From contig CAYMDN010000047.1 in NCBI GenBank assembly GCA_964389545.1, positions 1 to 7,460 of the forward strand: a stretch of 7,460 nt of DNA, written 5' to 3'. Both the position numbers and the translations under genes were made by a program. Shown piece after piece: positions 1 through 6,697 of the stretch (position 1 is the stretch's first letter; every line of letters begins with the position of its first letter). The notes beneath the pieces were generated by a model that did no database searches, was not told the DNA's origin, and was given only the letters and a program-made list of their open reading frames with translations. The DNA comes from UMGS1781 sp964389545. Its GTDB lineage: Bacteria > Bacillota > Clostridia > TANB77 > CAG-508.

Positions 1-2
1 CA

Positions 3-1700
3 GTTGCACCGATAAATAATGATGATATATTTGGAACAGCACCAGTAGTACCAGAAGTTACAGAACCAGTACCAACAACAGAATCAGACCTATTTGCAAT
101 GAATCAATCAGTTGAATCAATTGATGAAGATGATATTTTTGGTTCAGAGCCAGTAATACCAGAAGCAATAGATGATGGAGATCCATTTGCAAGTGAACCA
201 ACAACAATGGAACCAGTAAAAAACATGTTTGATGGTTTACCACAAACAGCTAATATAGAAGGGCAAAATTCTGAAGGAGCACCAGTAAAGAGAGGAAGAG
301 GAAGACCTAGAACTAGACCTGAGGTTGATCCAAATGCTCCAAAGAGAGGAAGAGGAAGACCTAGAACTAGACCTGAAGTTGATCCAAATGCTCCAAAGAG
401 AGGAAGAGGAAGACCTAGAAAAGAAGTTCCAGTTCAAGAAATGCCAATACAAGAGAGTCCACAACAGGGAATGCAACAAGGTTTACAACCAATGAACCAA
501 GATACAATGCAACAAGGAATGCCACAACCAGTTATGACTCAAAATCAAGGACAAAATTGGCAAATGCCAGAGCTATTACCGACACAACAAACAGATATTT
601 CTAACTTAGAACCAGTTCAACAACAACAAACAATGTACCACCCACAACCAGAGCCAATACAACAACAAACAAATATGTATATTAATCCAATGCCAATACA
701 ACCAAATGCTATATCACAAGATTTTAATACAATGCAACCACAACAAAATACGGATGTATTTAATATGAATGAAAATATTGATGATTTAAATAAATCAGAT
801 TCATACAATAGTTTAAACGCATTACTTACATCTGATAAAAAAATAGCAGCATTTGTAGGCACTACAAAAAATGGAACATCATTTGTAGTTAATAACACAG
901 CAGAAATGTTATCATCAATGGGTATACAAACAGCTATACTTGATATGACAAAAACAAAGAATGCATATTATATATACACAAACAATGAAGAACGTTTAAG
1001 ACAGACTGCAGCTAAATGTATGCATGGATTGGAAGCAGGAGTAGCAGAAGGTATAAGAATTAATAAGTACTTAACAGTATTTACTGAAATGCCAGGAGAA
1101 GAAGAGGATTATAATATTGAAAAAGTTTTATCAACTTTGGTACAAAATTATTCTGCAGTACTAATTGATACTGACTTTGATACAACATATGAAATTTTTG
1201 AAAAGGCACAAGAAATATATCTTGTACAAACTATGGATATATTAACAATTCAACCACTTACAGCTTTCTTAAGAAACTTAAAATCTAAAAATGTATTACA
1301 ACAAGAAAAAATAAAGATTGTAATTAATAAATCTCAAAGAATGAAGTCGTTATCATCTAAGATTTTAATCGGAGGAATGTCTTGCTATAATGCACCAGAT
1401 ATGTCTTATATGACAGAGCTATTTGATAGAGATAAAGTAAAATATTGTGAACTTCCTTTTGACCCAGTAAATTATACAAAATATTTAGAGGCTTTAGTAG
1501 AATGTTCAATAACTTTAAATGGATATACAAAGAGCTTAACATCTGCACTAAGAACATTAGCTAATATGGTTTATCCTATGGGAGTTAAACCGTCATTCTC
1601 TCCACTAGGAGGAAATAACAACAATAATAATGCACAAAGAGATCCATTCTCAGCACAGACAAGTAACACATTAGACAAAATGAAAAATAGCGGTTTTTAA
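3..1700 (+). CDS. AT-hook protein with a degenerate ParA/MinD-like ATPase domain (5' partial)
   Basis: The reading frame is open from the left edge, so the start lies outside the window and the Met at 99 is probably internal: the 32 codons before it carry the same acidic repeats as those after it. Counting residues from the codon at 3, the protein has: acidic/proline segments with DIFG, DLFA, DIFG and DPFA motifs (8-64); three AT-hook motifs KRGRGRPR (96-103, 114-121, 132-139); a Q/M/P/N-rich, probably disordered linker (about 140-272); a Rossmann-like domain (about 278-530); and a tail with six Asn and another DPFS. The last domain resembles ParA/MinD/CpaE: a P-loop-like GTTKNGTSF (286-294), an ILD strand end at Asp314 and a Walker-B-like AVLIDTDF (385-392). 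Both P-loop lysines are Thr, so ATP hydrolysis is doubtful. AT-hooks bind the minor groove of AT-rich DNA, so a nucleoid-bound scaffold or positioning role is inferred. The gene for a GAF/GGDEF-like membrane protein follows after 15 bases. Exact function unknown. Confidence 0.8.
   Translation, partial: VAPINNDDIFGTAPVVPEVTEPVPTTESDLFAMNQSVESIDEDDIFGSEPVIPEAIDDGDPFASEPTTMEPVKNMFDGLPQTANIEGQNSEGAPVKRGRGRPRTRPEVDPNAPKRGRGRPRTRPEVDPNAPKRGRGRPRKEVPVQEMPIQESPQQGMQQGLQPMNQDTMQQGMPQPVMTQNQGQNWQMPELLPTQQTDISNLEPVQQQQTMYHPQPEPIQQQTNMYINPMPIQPNAISQDFNTMQPQQNTDVFNMNENIDDLNKSDSYNSLNALLTSDKKIAAFVGTTKNGTSFVVNNTAEMLSSMGIQTAILDMTKTKNAYYIYTNNEERLRQTAAKCMHGLEAGVAEGIRINKYLTVFTEMPGEEEDYNIEKVLSTLVQNYSAVLIDTDFDTTYEIFEKAQEIYLVQTMDILTIQPLTAFLRNLKSKNVLQQEKIKIVINKSQRMKSLSSKILIGGMSCYNAPDMSYMTELFDRDKVKYCELPFDPVNYTKYLEALVECSITLNGYTKSLTSALRTLANMVYPMGVKPSFSPLGGNNNNNNAQRDPFSAQTSNTLDKMKNSGF
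288..420 (+). repeat. 54-bp in-frame tandem repeat encoding AT-hooks
   Basis: Unit 1 (288-341) and unit 2 (342-395) differ by one base, a synonymous GAG/GAA change. Unit 3 matches for its first 25 bases (396-420) and then diverges. Each unit encodes 18 residues: KRGRGRPR followed by TRPEVDPNAP. The near-identity at DNA level suggests recent duplication or homogenisation, and copy number may vary between strains. The repeat is G/A-rich on the + strand, unlike the surrounding sequence. Confidence 0.95.
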
Positions 1701-1715
1701 TAAAGAGGTGAAAAA

Positions 1716-2816
1716 ATGAATACAGCCTTAATGGTAATAGTAATATTTCTAGCAGCCATACTTGTTGGATTGATATTTTATAATTTATCAATCCACAAGA
1801 AGGTAAAAGGGTTAAGTAATACTAACGAAAAGATTGCAAATTTAAGAGTATTACAAGACTTTATGGATACTATATCAAAAGAGACATCAGTAGAAAATAA
1901 GATAAAAATAATAAATGATATATTAATTGAAAAATATGAACAAATAAAGTATTCTACCATTGTTGTATTCAATGGTGCGGAATATATACTAAAAGCTTCA
2001 AATACAGATGAAATATTATGGGATAGTATGAGAAATTTACATACTGACTCAACATTTCAAGAGAGTATAAGAACTGCAAGAACAAAGTATATAACAGTTA
2101 ATGGACCAGAAGAAAAATTACCCTATTTAAAAATGGAAACATTAAGAGCTAAATCAGCAATGTTTTTTCCACTGTATATAGATAATATATATATTGGATA
2201 TTGGATAATTGAAAGTTCAGAAGCACATGCTTTTGATAACATGGATACAAATATTTTGGAAGTTATAAGAGAAAATATAATTGGTGTTTTGAAAACTATA
2301 ACATATCAAAACACTTTAGAAAACATTTACAGAGTAGATAAAGCTACAGGACTTAATTCAGCCGAATATATATATGGAAAAGGGAAACTTTCCATAAATA
2401 AATATGGAAAATCAGCAATATGTATGTTTGTAATTAATAATATTGAACATATTAATGATGAATATGGAAGAAAACTTGGAACAGAAGTTATAGTAAATGT
2501 AGCTAATGTTGTAAAATCACACATTGCAGCTGATTATGTTTTTGTCAGATATATGGGACCAAAGTTTGCAATTGCATTTTCAGGAGTTGAAGTAGAAAAC
2601 TCGTTAGACTTGGTCAATAGAATTAAACAAAGTATAGAAGATGTTAGACTAGTAATTACAGATATAAGAACAAAACAAGAAATACAAGTTCATCCAAAAA
2701 CAAATTTTGTTTTGGGAACATATTATAAAGGAACAGGGATAGAAGAGGTTACAAAAAAATTAGAAGAATATTTAGATAATGCTGATAAGAATGAGAGCAC
2801 AATTAATTTTATATAA
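1716..2816 (+). CDS. Membrane-anchored GAF-like / degenerate GGDEF-like signalling protein
   Basis: The start ATG follows an AGAGGTG ribosome binding site. A single N-terminal membrane segment (about residues 4-22) and a basic KK stretch suggest an anchor with the bulk in the cytoplasm. Residues about 45-197 look like a GAF sensor: a helix, the strand STIVVFNGAEYIL, then FFPLYIDNIYIGYWII. Residues about 200-366 align by motif with GGDEF diguanylate cyclases: DKATGL (208-213) for DxLTGL, INDEYG (246-251) for the iND.yG region, and RYMGPKF (278-284) in place of RYGGDEF. The metal-binding Asp positions are Val239 and Asn241, and the signature itself is MGPKF, so cyclic-di-GMP synthesis is very unlikely; GTP or nucleotide sensing, or a purely structural role, remains possible. 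It lies between the AT-hook/ParA-like gene and ireB (17 bases), and is probably co-transcribed with both. The fold assignment is by motif only; function is unknown. Confidence 0.8.
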   Translation: MNTALMVIVIFLAAILVGLIFYNLSIHKKVKGLSNTNEKIANLRVLQDFMDTISKETSVENKIKIINDILIEKYEQIKYSTIVVFNGAEYILKASNTDEILWDSMRNLHTDSTFQESIRTARTKYITVNGPEEKLPYLKMETLRAKSAMFFPLYIDNIYIGYWIIESSEAHAFDNMDTNILEVIRENIIGVLKTITYQNTLENIYRVDKATGLNSAEYIYGKGKLSINKYGKSAICMFVINNIEHINDEYGRKLGTEVIVNVANVVKSHIAADYVFVRYMGPKFAIAFSGVEVENSLDLVNRIKQSIEDVRLVITDIRTKQEIQVHPKTNFVLGTYYKGTGIEEVTKKLEEYLDNADKNESTINFI

Positions 2817-2833
2817 AATAGGAGGGATGCAGA

Positions 2834-3091
2834 ATGACTAGTGATGAAACAATGAGATTTAAAGTTGAAAAAGAAAAAAATGTAAAGACAAAGGATATAT
2901 TAAAACAAGTTTATGATGCTTTAAAAGAAAAAGGATATAATCCAATAAATCAAATAGTAGGATATATTTTATCAGGAGACCCAACTTATATAACAAGTCA
3001 TAAAGAAGCAAGAAATATAATAAGAATGATTGAAAGAGATGAACTTCTAGAGAGTATGGTTAAAAACTATATTGGAATAGAAGAAGAGTAA
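2834..3091 (+). CDS. ireB: IreB family regulatory phosphoprotein (UPF0297/YrzL)
   Basis: This 85-residue protein has the usual family length. It carries the hallmark segments DETMRF near the N-terminus, GYNPINQIVGYILSGDPTYI in the centre and an ARN.IR..ERDE helix. In Enterococcus faecalis, IreB is phosphorylated by the PASTA kinase IreK on two N-terminal threonines and affects cephalosporin resistance. Here the equivalent positions appear to be Ser3 and Thr6 (by motif alignment), so the second site is kept and the first is Ser. A strong GGAGGG (2821-2826) precedes the start. ruvX follows after 3 bases, the arrangement kept across Firmicutes, where alaS often lies upstream. Here the upstream neighbour is instead the GAF/GGDEF-like gene. 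Its presence implies a PASTA-type Ser/Thr kinase elsewhere in the genome. Confidence 0.95.
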   Translation: MTSDETMRFKVEKEKNVKTKDILKQVYDALKEKGYNPINQIVGYILSGDPTYITSHKEARNIIRMIERDELLESMVKNYIGIEEE

Positions 3092-3094
3092 GAT

Positions 3095-3505
3095 ATGAGA
3101 GTACTGAGTATAGATTATGGTGATGCAAGAGTAGGCTTAGCGATTACTGATGAACTTAATATTACAGTTCAAGGATTATTAACAATACATCATAACGGAA
3201 ACGATAAAATTGTATTGGCGAAATTAGATGAAGTATTAAGTCAGTATGAAATTTCAACAATAGTTGTAGGAATGCCATTAAATATGAATGGAACATTAAG
3301 TAAAAGGGCAGAAATAACAGAAAAATTTATCCATAAATTAAAATGTAAATATAATAAAATAAAAATCGAAACTATGGATGAAAGGCTAACAACTGTACAA
3401 GCTCATAATACTATGAGAGAGCTAAATGTAAAGACCAAAAATAAAAAAAATATTGTAGATACAATTTCAGCAGAATATATACTAGAAGCATATTTAAAAA
3501 GATAA
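3095..3505 (+). CDS. ruvX: RuvX/YqgF family putative Holliday junction resolvase / pre-16S rRNA nuclease
   Basis: The 136 residues match the family length and show the full set of RNase H-fold motifs: IDYGDARVGLA with Asp7, VVGMPLNMNG (57-66), the DERLTT box (95-100, Glu96) and VDTISAEYIL with Asp122. The three acidic residues expected for metal-dependent cleavage are present. The E. coli homologue YqgF is linked to 16S rRNA 5'-end maturation, and the family is also annotated as a Holliday junction resolvase; the sequence cannot decide between these. The start lies 3 bases after the ireB stop and has only a weak purine-rich stretch upstream (GAAGAGTAAG), so translation is probably coupled to ireB. 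An inverted repeat follows the stop. Confidence 0.95.
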   Translation: MRVLSIDYGDARVGLAITDELNITVQGLLTIHHNGNDKIVLAKLDEVLSQYEISTIVVGMPLNMNGTLSKRAEITEKFIHKLKCKYNKIKIETMDERLTTVQAHNTMRELNVKTKNKKNIVDTISAEYILEAYLKR

Positions 3506-3515
3506 TTATTTTTTT

Positions 3516-3541
3516 CGGGATTACAAATAAATGTAATCCCG
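3516..3541. repeat. Perfect 10-bp inverted repeat between ruvX and yqeG
   Basis: CGGGATTACA (3516-3525) and TGTAATCCCG (3532-3541) are exact reverse complements separated by a 6-base loop. A run of seven T (3509-3515) lies just 5' of the stem, but no T-run follows the 3' arm on the + strand, and on the - strand the stem would be followed by A. It therefore does not fit a standard intrinsic terminator in either direction. It could be an mRNA processing or stabilising hairpin, or an operator, 11 bases before the yqeG ribosome binding site. Confidence 0.85.
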
Positions 3542-3561
3542 ATAGTACATATGGAGGAGAA

Positions 3562-4065
3562 ATGAACTTATATCCAAATGTTTACGTAAACAATGTAAAA
3601 GAAATTAATATGGAAATATTAGATAAATTTCAAATAAAAGGTTTAGTATTGGACATTGATAACACACTTATAGATTATGATAAAAAACTTTTAGATGGCG
3701 CAAAAGAATGGTGTGAGAATTTAAAAGAAAACGGAATAAAAATGTGTATTTTATCTAATACAAATAAACATTATAAAGTAAAGAATGTAGCCAATGTATT
3801 GAATTTAAAATATGAATATTTTGCACATAAACCAAGCAAGAAGGGGTTTAAAAAAGCTATAGCAATGTTAGAGCTTAAACCAGAAAATATAGCAGCTGTT
3901 GGAGATCAAATTTTCACTGACGTTTGGGGTGGAAATAGATGCAATATGAAAACAATTCTTACAAAGCCAATTGATAAAAGGGATATATTTATAACAAGAT
4001 TAAAACGTCCATTTGAAAAAATAATTATTAATAAGTACGTAAAAAAGGAGGAAAATAACAGATGA
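3562..4065 (+). CDS. yqeG: YqeG family HAD-IIIA phosphatase
   Basis: The 167 residues carry the HAD catalytic motifs in order: motif I LDIDNTL with nucleophile Asp31 and acid/base Asp33; motif II ILSNT with Ser65; Lys90 in HKPSKKG (motif III); and motif IV VGDQIFTDVWGGNR with Asp115 and Asp120. The GDQIFTD..GGNR signature is specific to the YqeG group. This group is related to mitochondrial Gep4, which dephosphorylates phosphatidylglycerophosphate, so a role in phosphatidylglycerol synthesis is plausible, but the substrate is inferred. GGAGGAG (3553-3559) sits 2 bases before the ATG, unusually close; the start is otherwise supported by the conserved N-terminal YPN/I.EI segment. The TGA stop overlaps the start of ppa (ATGA), indicating translational coupling. 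Confidence 0.93.
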   Translation: MNLYPNVYVNNVKEINMEILDKFQIKGLVLDIDNTLIDYDKKLLDGAKEWCENLKENGIKMCILSNTNKHYKVKNVANVLNLKYEYFAHKPSKKGFKKAIAMLELKPENIAAVGDQIFTDVWGGNRCNMKTILTKPIDKRDIFITRLKRPFEKIIINKYVKKEENNR

Positions 4066-4589
4066 ATATTTGGCATGATATAAATGAAGATAGAATAAAA
4101 CGTGATGATTTTATAGCAGTAATTGAAATACAAAAGGGAGGAAAAAATAAGTACGAACTTGATAAAGATACAGGACTTTTAAAATTAGATAGAGTTTTAT
4201 ATACAGCAACACATTATCCAGCAAATTATGGCTTTATACCAAGAACATATGCAGAAGACAATGATCCATTAGACGTTTTGGTATTGTGTAACGAAGATAT
4301 ACAACCTTTAACATTAGTTGAATGCTATCCAATAGGAGTACTTTTAATGACAGACTCAGAACAAAAAGATGAAAAGATAATTGCTATACCTAAAAATGAC
4401 CCATATTTAAATGTATATAAAGATATATCAGAAATACCAAGTCATATAGAAATTGAAATTAGACACTTCTTTGAAGTATACAAGCAATTAGAAAATAAAA
4501 AAACAGAAGTAGATACAATTTTAAATAGAGAAAATGCCGAGAGAATTATACAAGAATGTATGGATAGATATAATAAAAAATTTCAATAA
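4062..4589 (+). CDS. ppa: Inorganic pyrophosphatase, family I
   Basis: This soluble cytoplasmic enzyme hydrolyses pyrophosphate to two phosphates, pulling nucleic-acid, lipid and cell-wall precursor synthesis forward. At 175 residues it matches E. coli PPase in length. It keeps the family I signature DNDPLDV (66-72), and by motif alignment Lys30, Glu32, Arg44, Tyr56, Asp98, Asp103, Tyr140 and Lys141 of the active site. Firmicutes such as Bacillus use the unrelated Mn-dependent family II enzyme, while many Clostridia use this type, which helps place the organism. The start overlaps the yqeG stop by 2 bases and is preceded by AGGAGG (4046-4051) inside yqeG. The TPR gene follows after 19 bases. 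Confidence 0.97.
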   Translation: MNIWHDINEDRIKRDDFIAVIEIQKGGKNKYELDKDTGLLKLDRVLYTATHYPANYGFIPRTYAEDNDPLDVLVLCNEDIQPLTLVECYPIGVLLMTDSEQKDEKIIAIPKNDPYLNVYKDISEIPSHIEIEIRHFFEVYKQLENKKTEVDTILNRENAERIIQECMDRYNKKFQ

Positions 4590-4608
4590 AAATGAGGAGT
4601 CTTAATAT

Positions 4609-5772
4609 ATGGTTGGAAAGATAATACTTACAGTAGCATCATTTGTATTATTTGTCTATGTTTTATTATTCAAGATGATAAAGAAAAACGATACTACATA
4701 TTTAACGATTTTAGCTATGCAATCAGTTGGAATATTAATTAATTTACTTCAAATAACATCAGGGATACTCACAAATATCGTTTTTACTGTAATTTTGTAT
4801 GTACTTTGTATTGTAATTCCAATATTGGTTTTTTTGTTAGAATTTAAAAAAATAAATGTATCTGAATGTATAACAATTTCAATGGCTAAGATTTGCCTGT
4901 GGCTAAAAAATCCTAAAAGAGCAAAAAAATATATATTGGATACATTAGATAAATATAAAGATAGTTATTATGGACATAGAATTTTAGCACAAATATACGA
5001 AAAAGAAGGCGGAATGAGAAAAGCAATAGATGAGTATGTTAAAGTGCTGGATATTAATAAAAAAGATTATAAATCTTACTATAAAATATCAACATTACTT
5101 ATAGAACTAGGACAAAAAGATGAAGCAATAGAGATGCTAAATAATTTACTATCTGCTAAAGCCGACATATACGAGGCAACAGCGTTACTTGGAGAATTAT
5201 ATTTAGAAAAAGAAAAATACAAAGATGTTATAAAAGTATATACAAAATCATTAAAGTATAGTCAAGACAAATACGAAATATACTATAATTTAGGAATATC
5301 ATATGCGATGATTAACGATTTTGAAACCGCAAGAAAGTGCTTAGAAAAATCAGTGGAATTGAATGAAGAATTATATAAAGCGTATTATAAATTAGGACAA
5401 ATTGCACTATTATATAGGGACTTTGATATAGCCGAAGCAAACTTTTCAAAAAGTTTATACAATGAAAAAGAAGCAAAATCATATGTTGAGCTTGCAAAAA
5501 TAAACATGATAAAAAATAGAAAAGAAAAAGCTATTTTACATTTAAATAATGCTATTAAAGTTGATTCTAAATGTTATAATTATATTAAAGAAGAGCCTAT
5601 GTTTTATGCAATTAGAAGTCAGGTAGAAAAGCCACAAAAAGAAATAAATTCTGAATATGAAGATACCGAAATAGAAAGAAAAATTGATGATTATTTAAAT
5701 AATACATACGAGTTAACACAAGTTTTAAATAAACAAAAAAATAAAAAGAATAAAAGAAATAGATTAACATAG
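4609..5772 (+). CDS. Membrane-anchored tetratricopeptide repeat protein
   Basis: GAGGAG (4594-4599) lies 9 bases before the ATG. The 387-residue protein starts with three hydrophobic segments (about 4-22, 30-49 and 54-78), then a linker and about six TPR units (about 119-320). TPR-type spacing is clear in YGHRILAQIYEKEG, YEIYYNLGISYAMINDFETA and YKAYYKLGQIALLYRDFDIA. The C-terminal 50 residues are charged and end in a Lys/Asn/Arg-rich tail (KQKNKKNKRNR). TPRs form protein-docking solenoids, so a scaffold at the membrane's inner face is inferred. It recalls LapB/YciM in having membrane segments plus TPRs, but it has three membrane segments and I see no Cys-pair rubredoxin-like end, so it is not called LapB. 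It sits between ppa and uppP with short gaps (19 and 24 bases). Client proteins are unknown. Confidence 0.88.
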   Translation: MVGKIILTVASFVLFVYVLLFKMIKKNDTTYLTILAMQSVGILINLLQITSGILTNIVFTVILYVLCIVIPILVFLLEFKKINVSECITISMAKICLWLKNPKRAKKYILDTLDKYKDSYYGHRILAQIYEKEGGMRKAIDEYVKVLDINKKDYKSYYKISTLLIELGQKDEAIEMLNNLLSAKADIYEATALLGELYLEKEKYKDVIKVYTKSLKYSQDKYEIYYNLGISYAMINDFETARKCLEKSVELNEELYKAYYKLGQIALLYRDFDIAEANFSKSLYNEKEAKSYVELAKINMIKNRKEKAILHLNNAIKVDSKCYNYIKEEPMFYAIRSQVEKPQKEINSEYEDTEIERKIDDYLNNTYELTQVLNKQKNKKNKRNRLT

Positions 5773-5796
5773 AATAACAAAAGAAAGGAATATACA

Positions 5797-6583
5797 ATGG
5801 AAATATATCAATCAGTAATATTAGGAATAGTGCAGGGATTAACAGAATTATTACCAATTTCCAGCTCAGCTCACTTGTACTTAATACCTTGGATTTTAAA
5901 ATGGGATATACCAGAAGCATTTGATGTGGCATTACATTTTGGTACATTACTTGCAATAGGAATATTTTTCTTTAAGGATTGGATAAAACTTATAGTTGGA
6001 GGATTTAACCAAGTAGTAAAAAAGGAAAAATCAACAGAAGGAAAACTATTTTGGTACATAGTTGCAGCAACAATTCCTGGTGGAATAATAGGTTACATAT
6101 TAGATAAATATGCAGAAGACTTTTTAAAAAATCCTTGGATTATTTCAATAGCTTTGATAATAATGGGAATAATACTATATGTAGTAGATAAACATGCTAA
6201 AAAGAAAGTTGAGTATGAAGATATGACATTTAAACAGACTTTTTTGATAGGTTTATCTCAATCGCTAGCCTTTATTCCAGGAGTTTCAAGATCAGGAATC
6301 ACAATGACAACAGGTAGAAGTCTAGGAATTAAAAGAGAAGCAGTAGCAAAATATTCATTTATGCTATCAGCTCCAATAGTATTAGCAGCAACAGTGCTAA
6401 AACTTAAAGAATTTGAATTTAGTTTAGCATTCTTTGCGCGGAGTATTTACTAGCTTTATAGTAGGTCTCGTAGTAATTAAATTCTTATTAAATTACTTAA
6501 AAAAAGGAAGCTTCAAGACATTTGCGATATACCGTGTAATTATTGGTGCATTAGTATTACTATATACAGCGATGGTATTCTAA
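5797..6583 (+). pseudogene. uppP: Undecaprenyl-diphosphatase UppP (BacA type), interrupted by a frameshift
   Basis: UppP is an integral membrane enzyme that recycles the cell-wall lipid carrier by converting undecaprenyl diphosphate to the monophosphate; it confers bacitracin tolerance. The family motifs are intact: (E/Q)xxxE as Q13GLTE17, LLPISSSAH with His26, and PGVSRSGIT (161-169, Arg165). The first frame stops at 6451-6453 after 218 residues. The normal C-terminus continues in the +1 frame from about 6440: GVFTSFIVGLVVIKFLLNYL, then FAIYR, ending in LLYTAMVF with TAA at 6581-6583. Removing one base near GCGCGG (6436-6441) restores a 261-residue protein of ordinary length. The whole 3' part is open and well conserved, so this is either a very recent mutation or a sequence/assembly error; the protein is probably functional in the latter case. 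Ribosome binding site GAAAGGA (5783-5789). Confidence 0.9.
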
Positions 6584-6633
6584 TGTAAAAAAACTGTAAT
6601 ATAACGAATGAAATGTATACAAAATGATTACAT

Positions 6634-6658
6634 AGTGATTTAACAAGAAAAAATCACT
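6634..6658. repeat. 8-bp inverted repeat downstream of uppP
   Basis: AGTGATTT (6634-6641) and AAATCACT (6651-6658) are exact reverse complements around a 9-base loop. The stem is AT-rich and no T-run follows on either strand, so it is at best a weak terminator or RNA 3'-end hairpin for the uppP transcript. Confidence 0.55.
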
Positions 6659-6697
6659 GAAAACATACATAATTAATAAAAAAAGACGCAAAATAAA

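Noticed and set aside
237..479. Minus-strand open frame rich in Ser/Arg opposite the AT-hook repeats
   Set aside because: It is the antisense shadow of the 54-bp repeat, has no ribosome binding site, and lies wholly inside the better supported + strand gene.
3509..3541. Intrinsic terminator after ruvX
   Set aside because: The stem is strong, but no T-run follows it on the + strand, and the - strand reading gives A after the stem.
5612..5956. 114-codon minus-strand frame across the TPR-uppP junction
   Set aside because: It overlaps two well supported + strand genes, has biased hydrophobic composition typical of antisense AT-rich DNA, and shows no recognisable motif.
6607..6643. Short frame starting at an ATG just after uppP
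   Set aside because: It stops after about eleven codons, lacks a ribosome binding site and has no sign of a leader-peptide attenuator.
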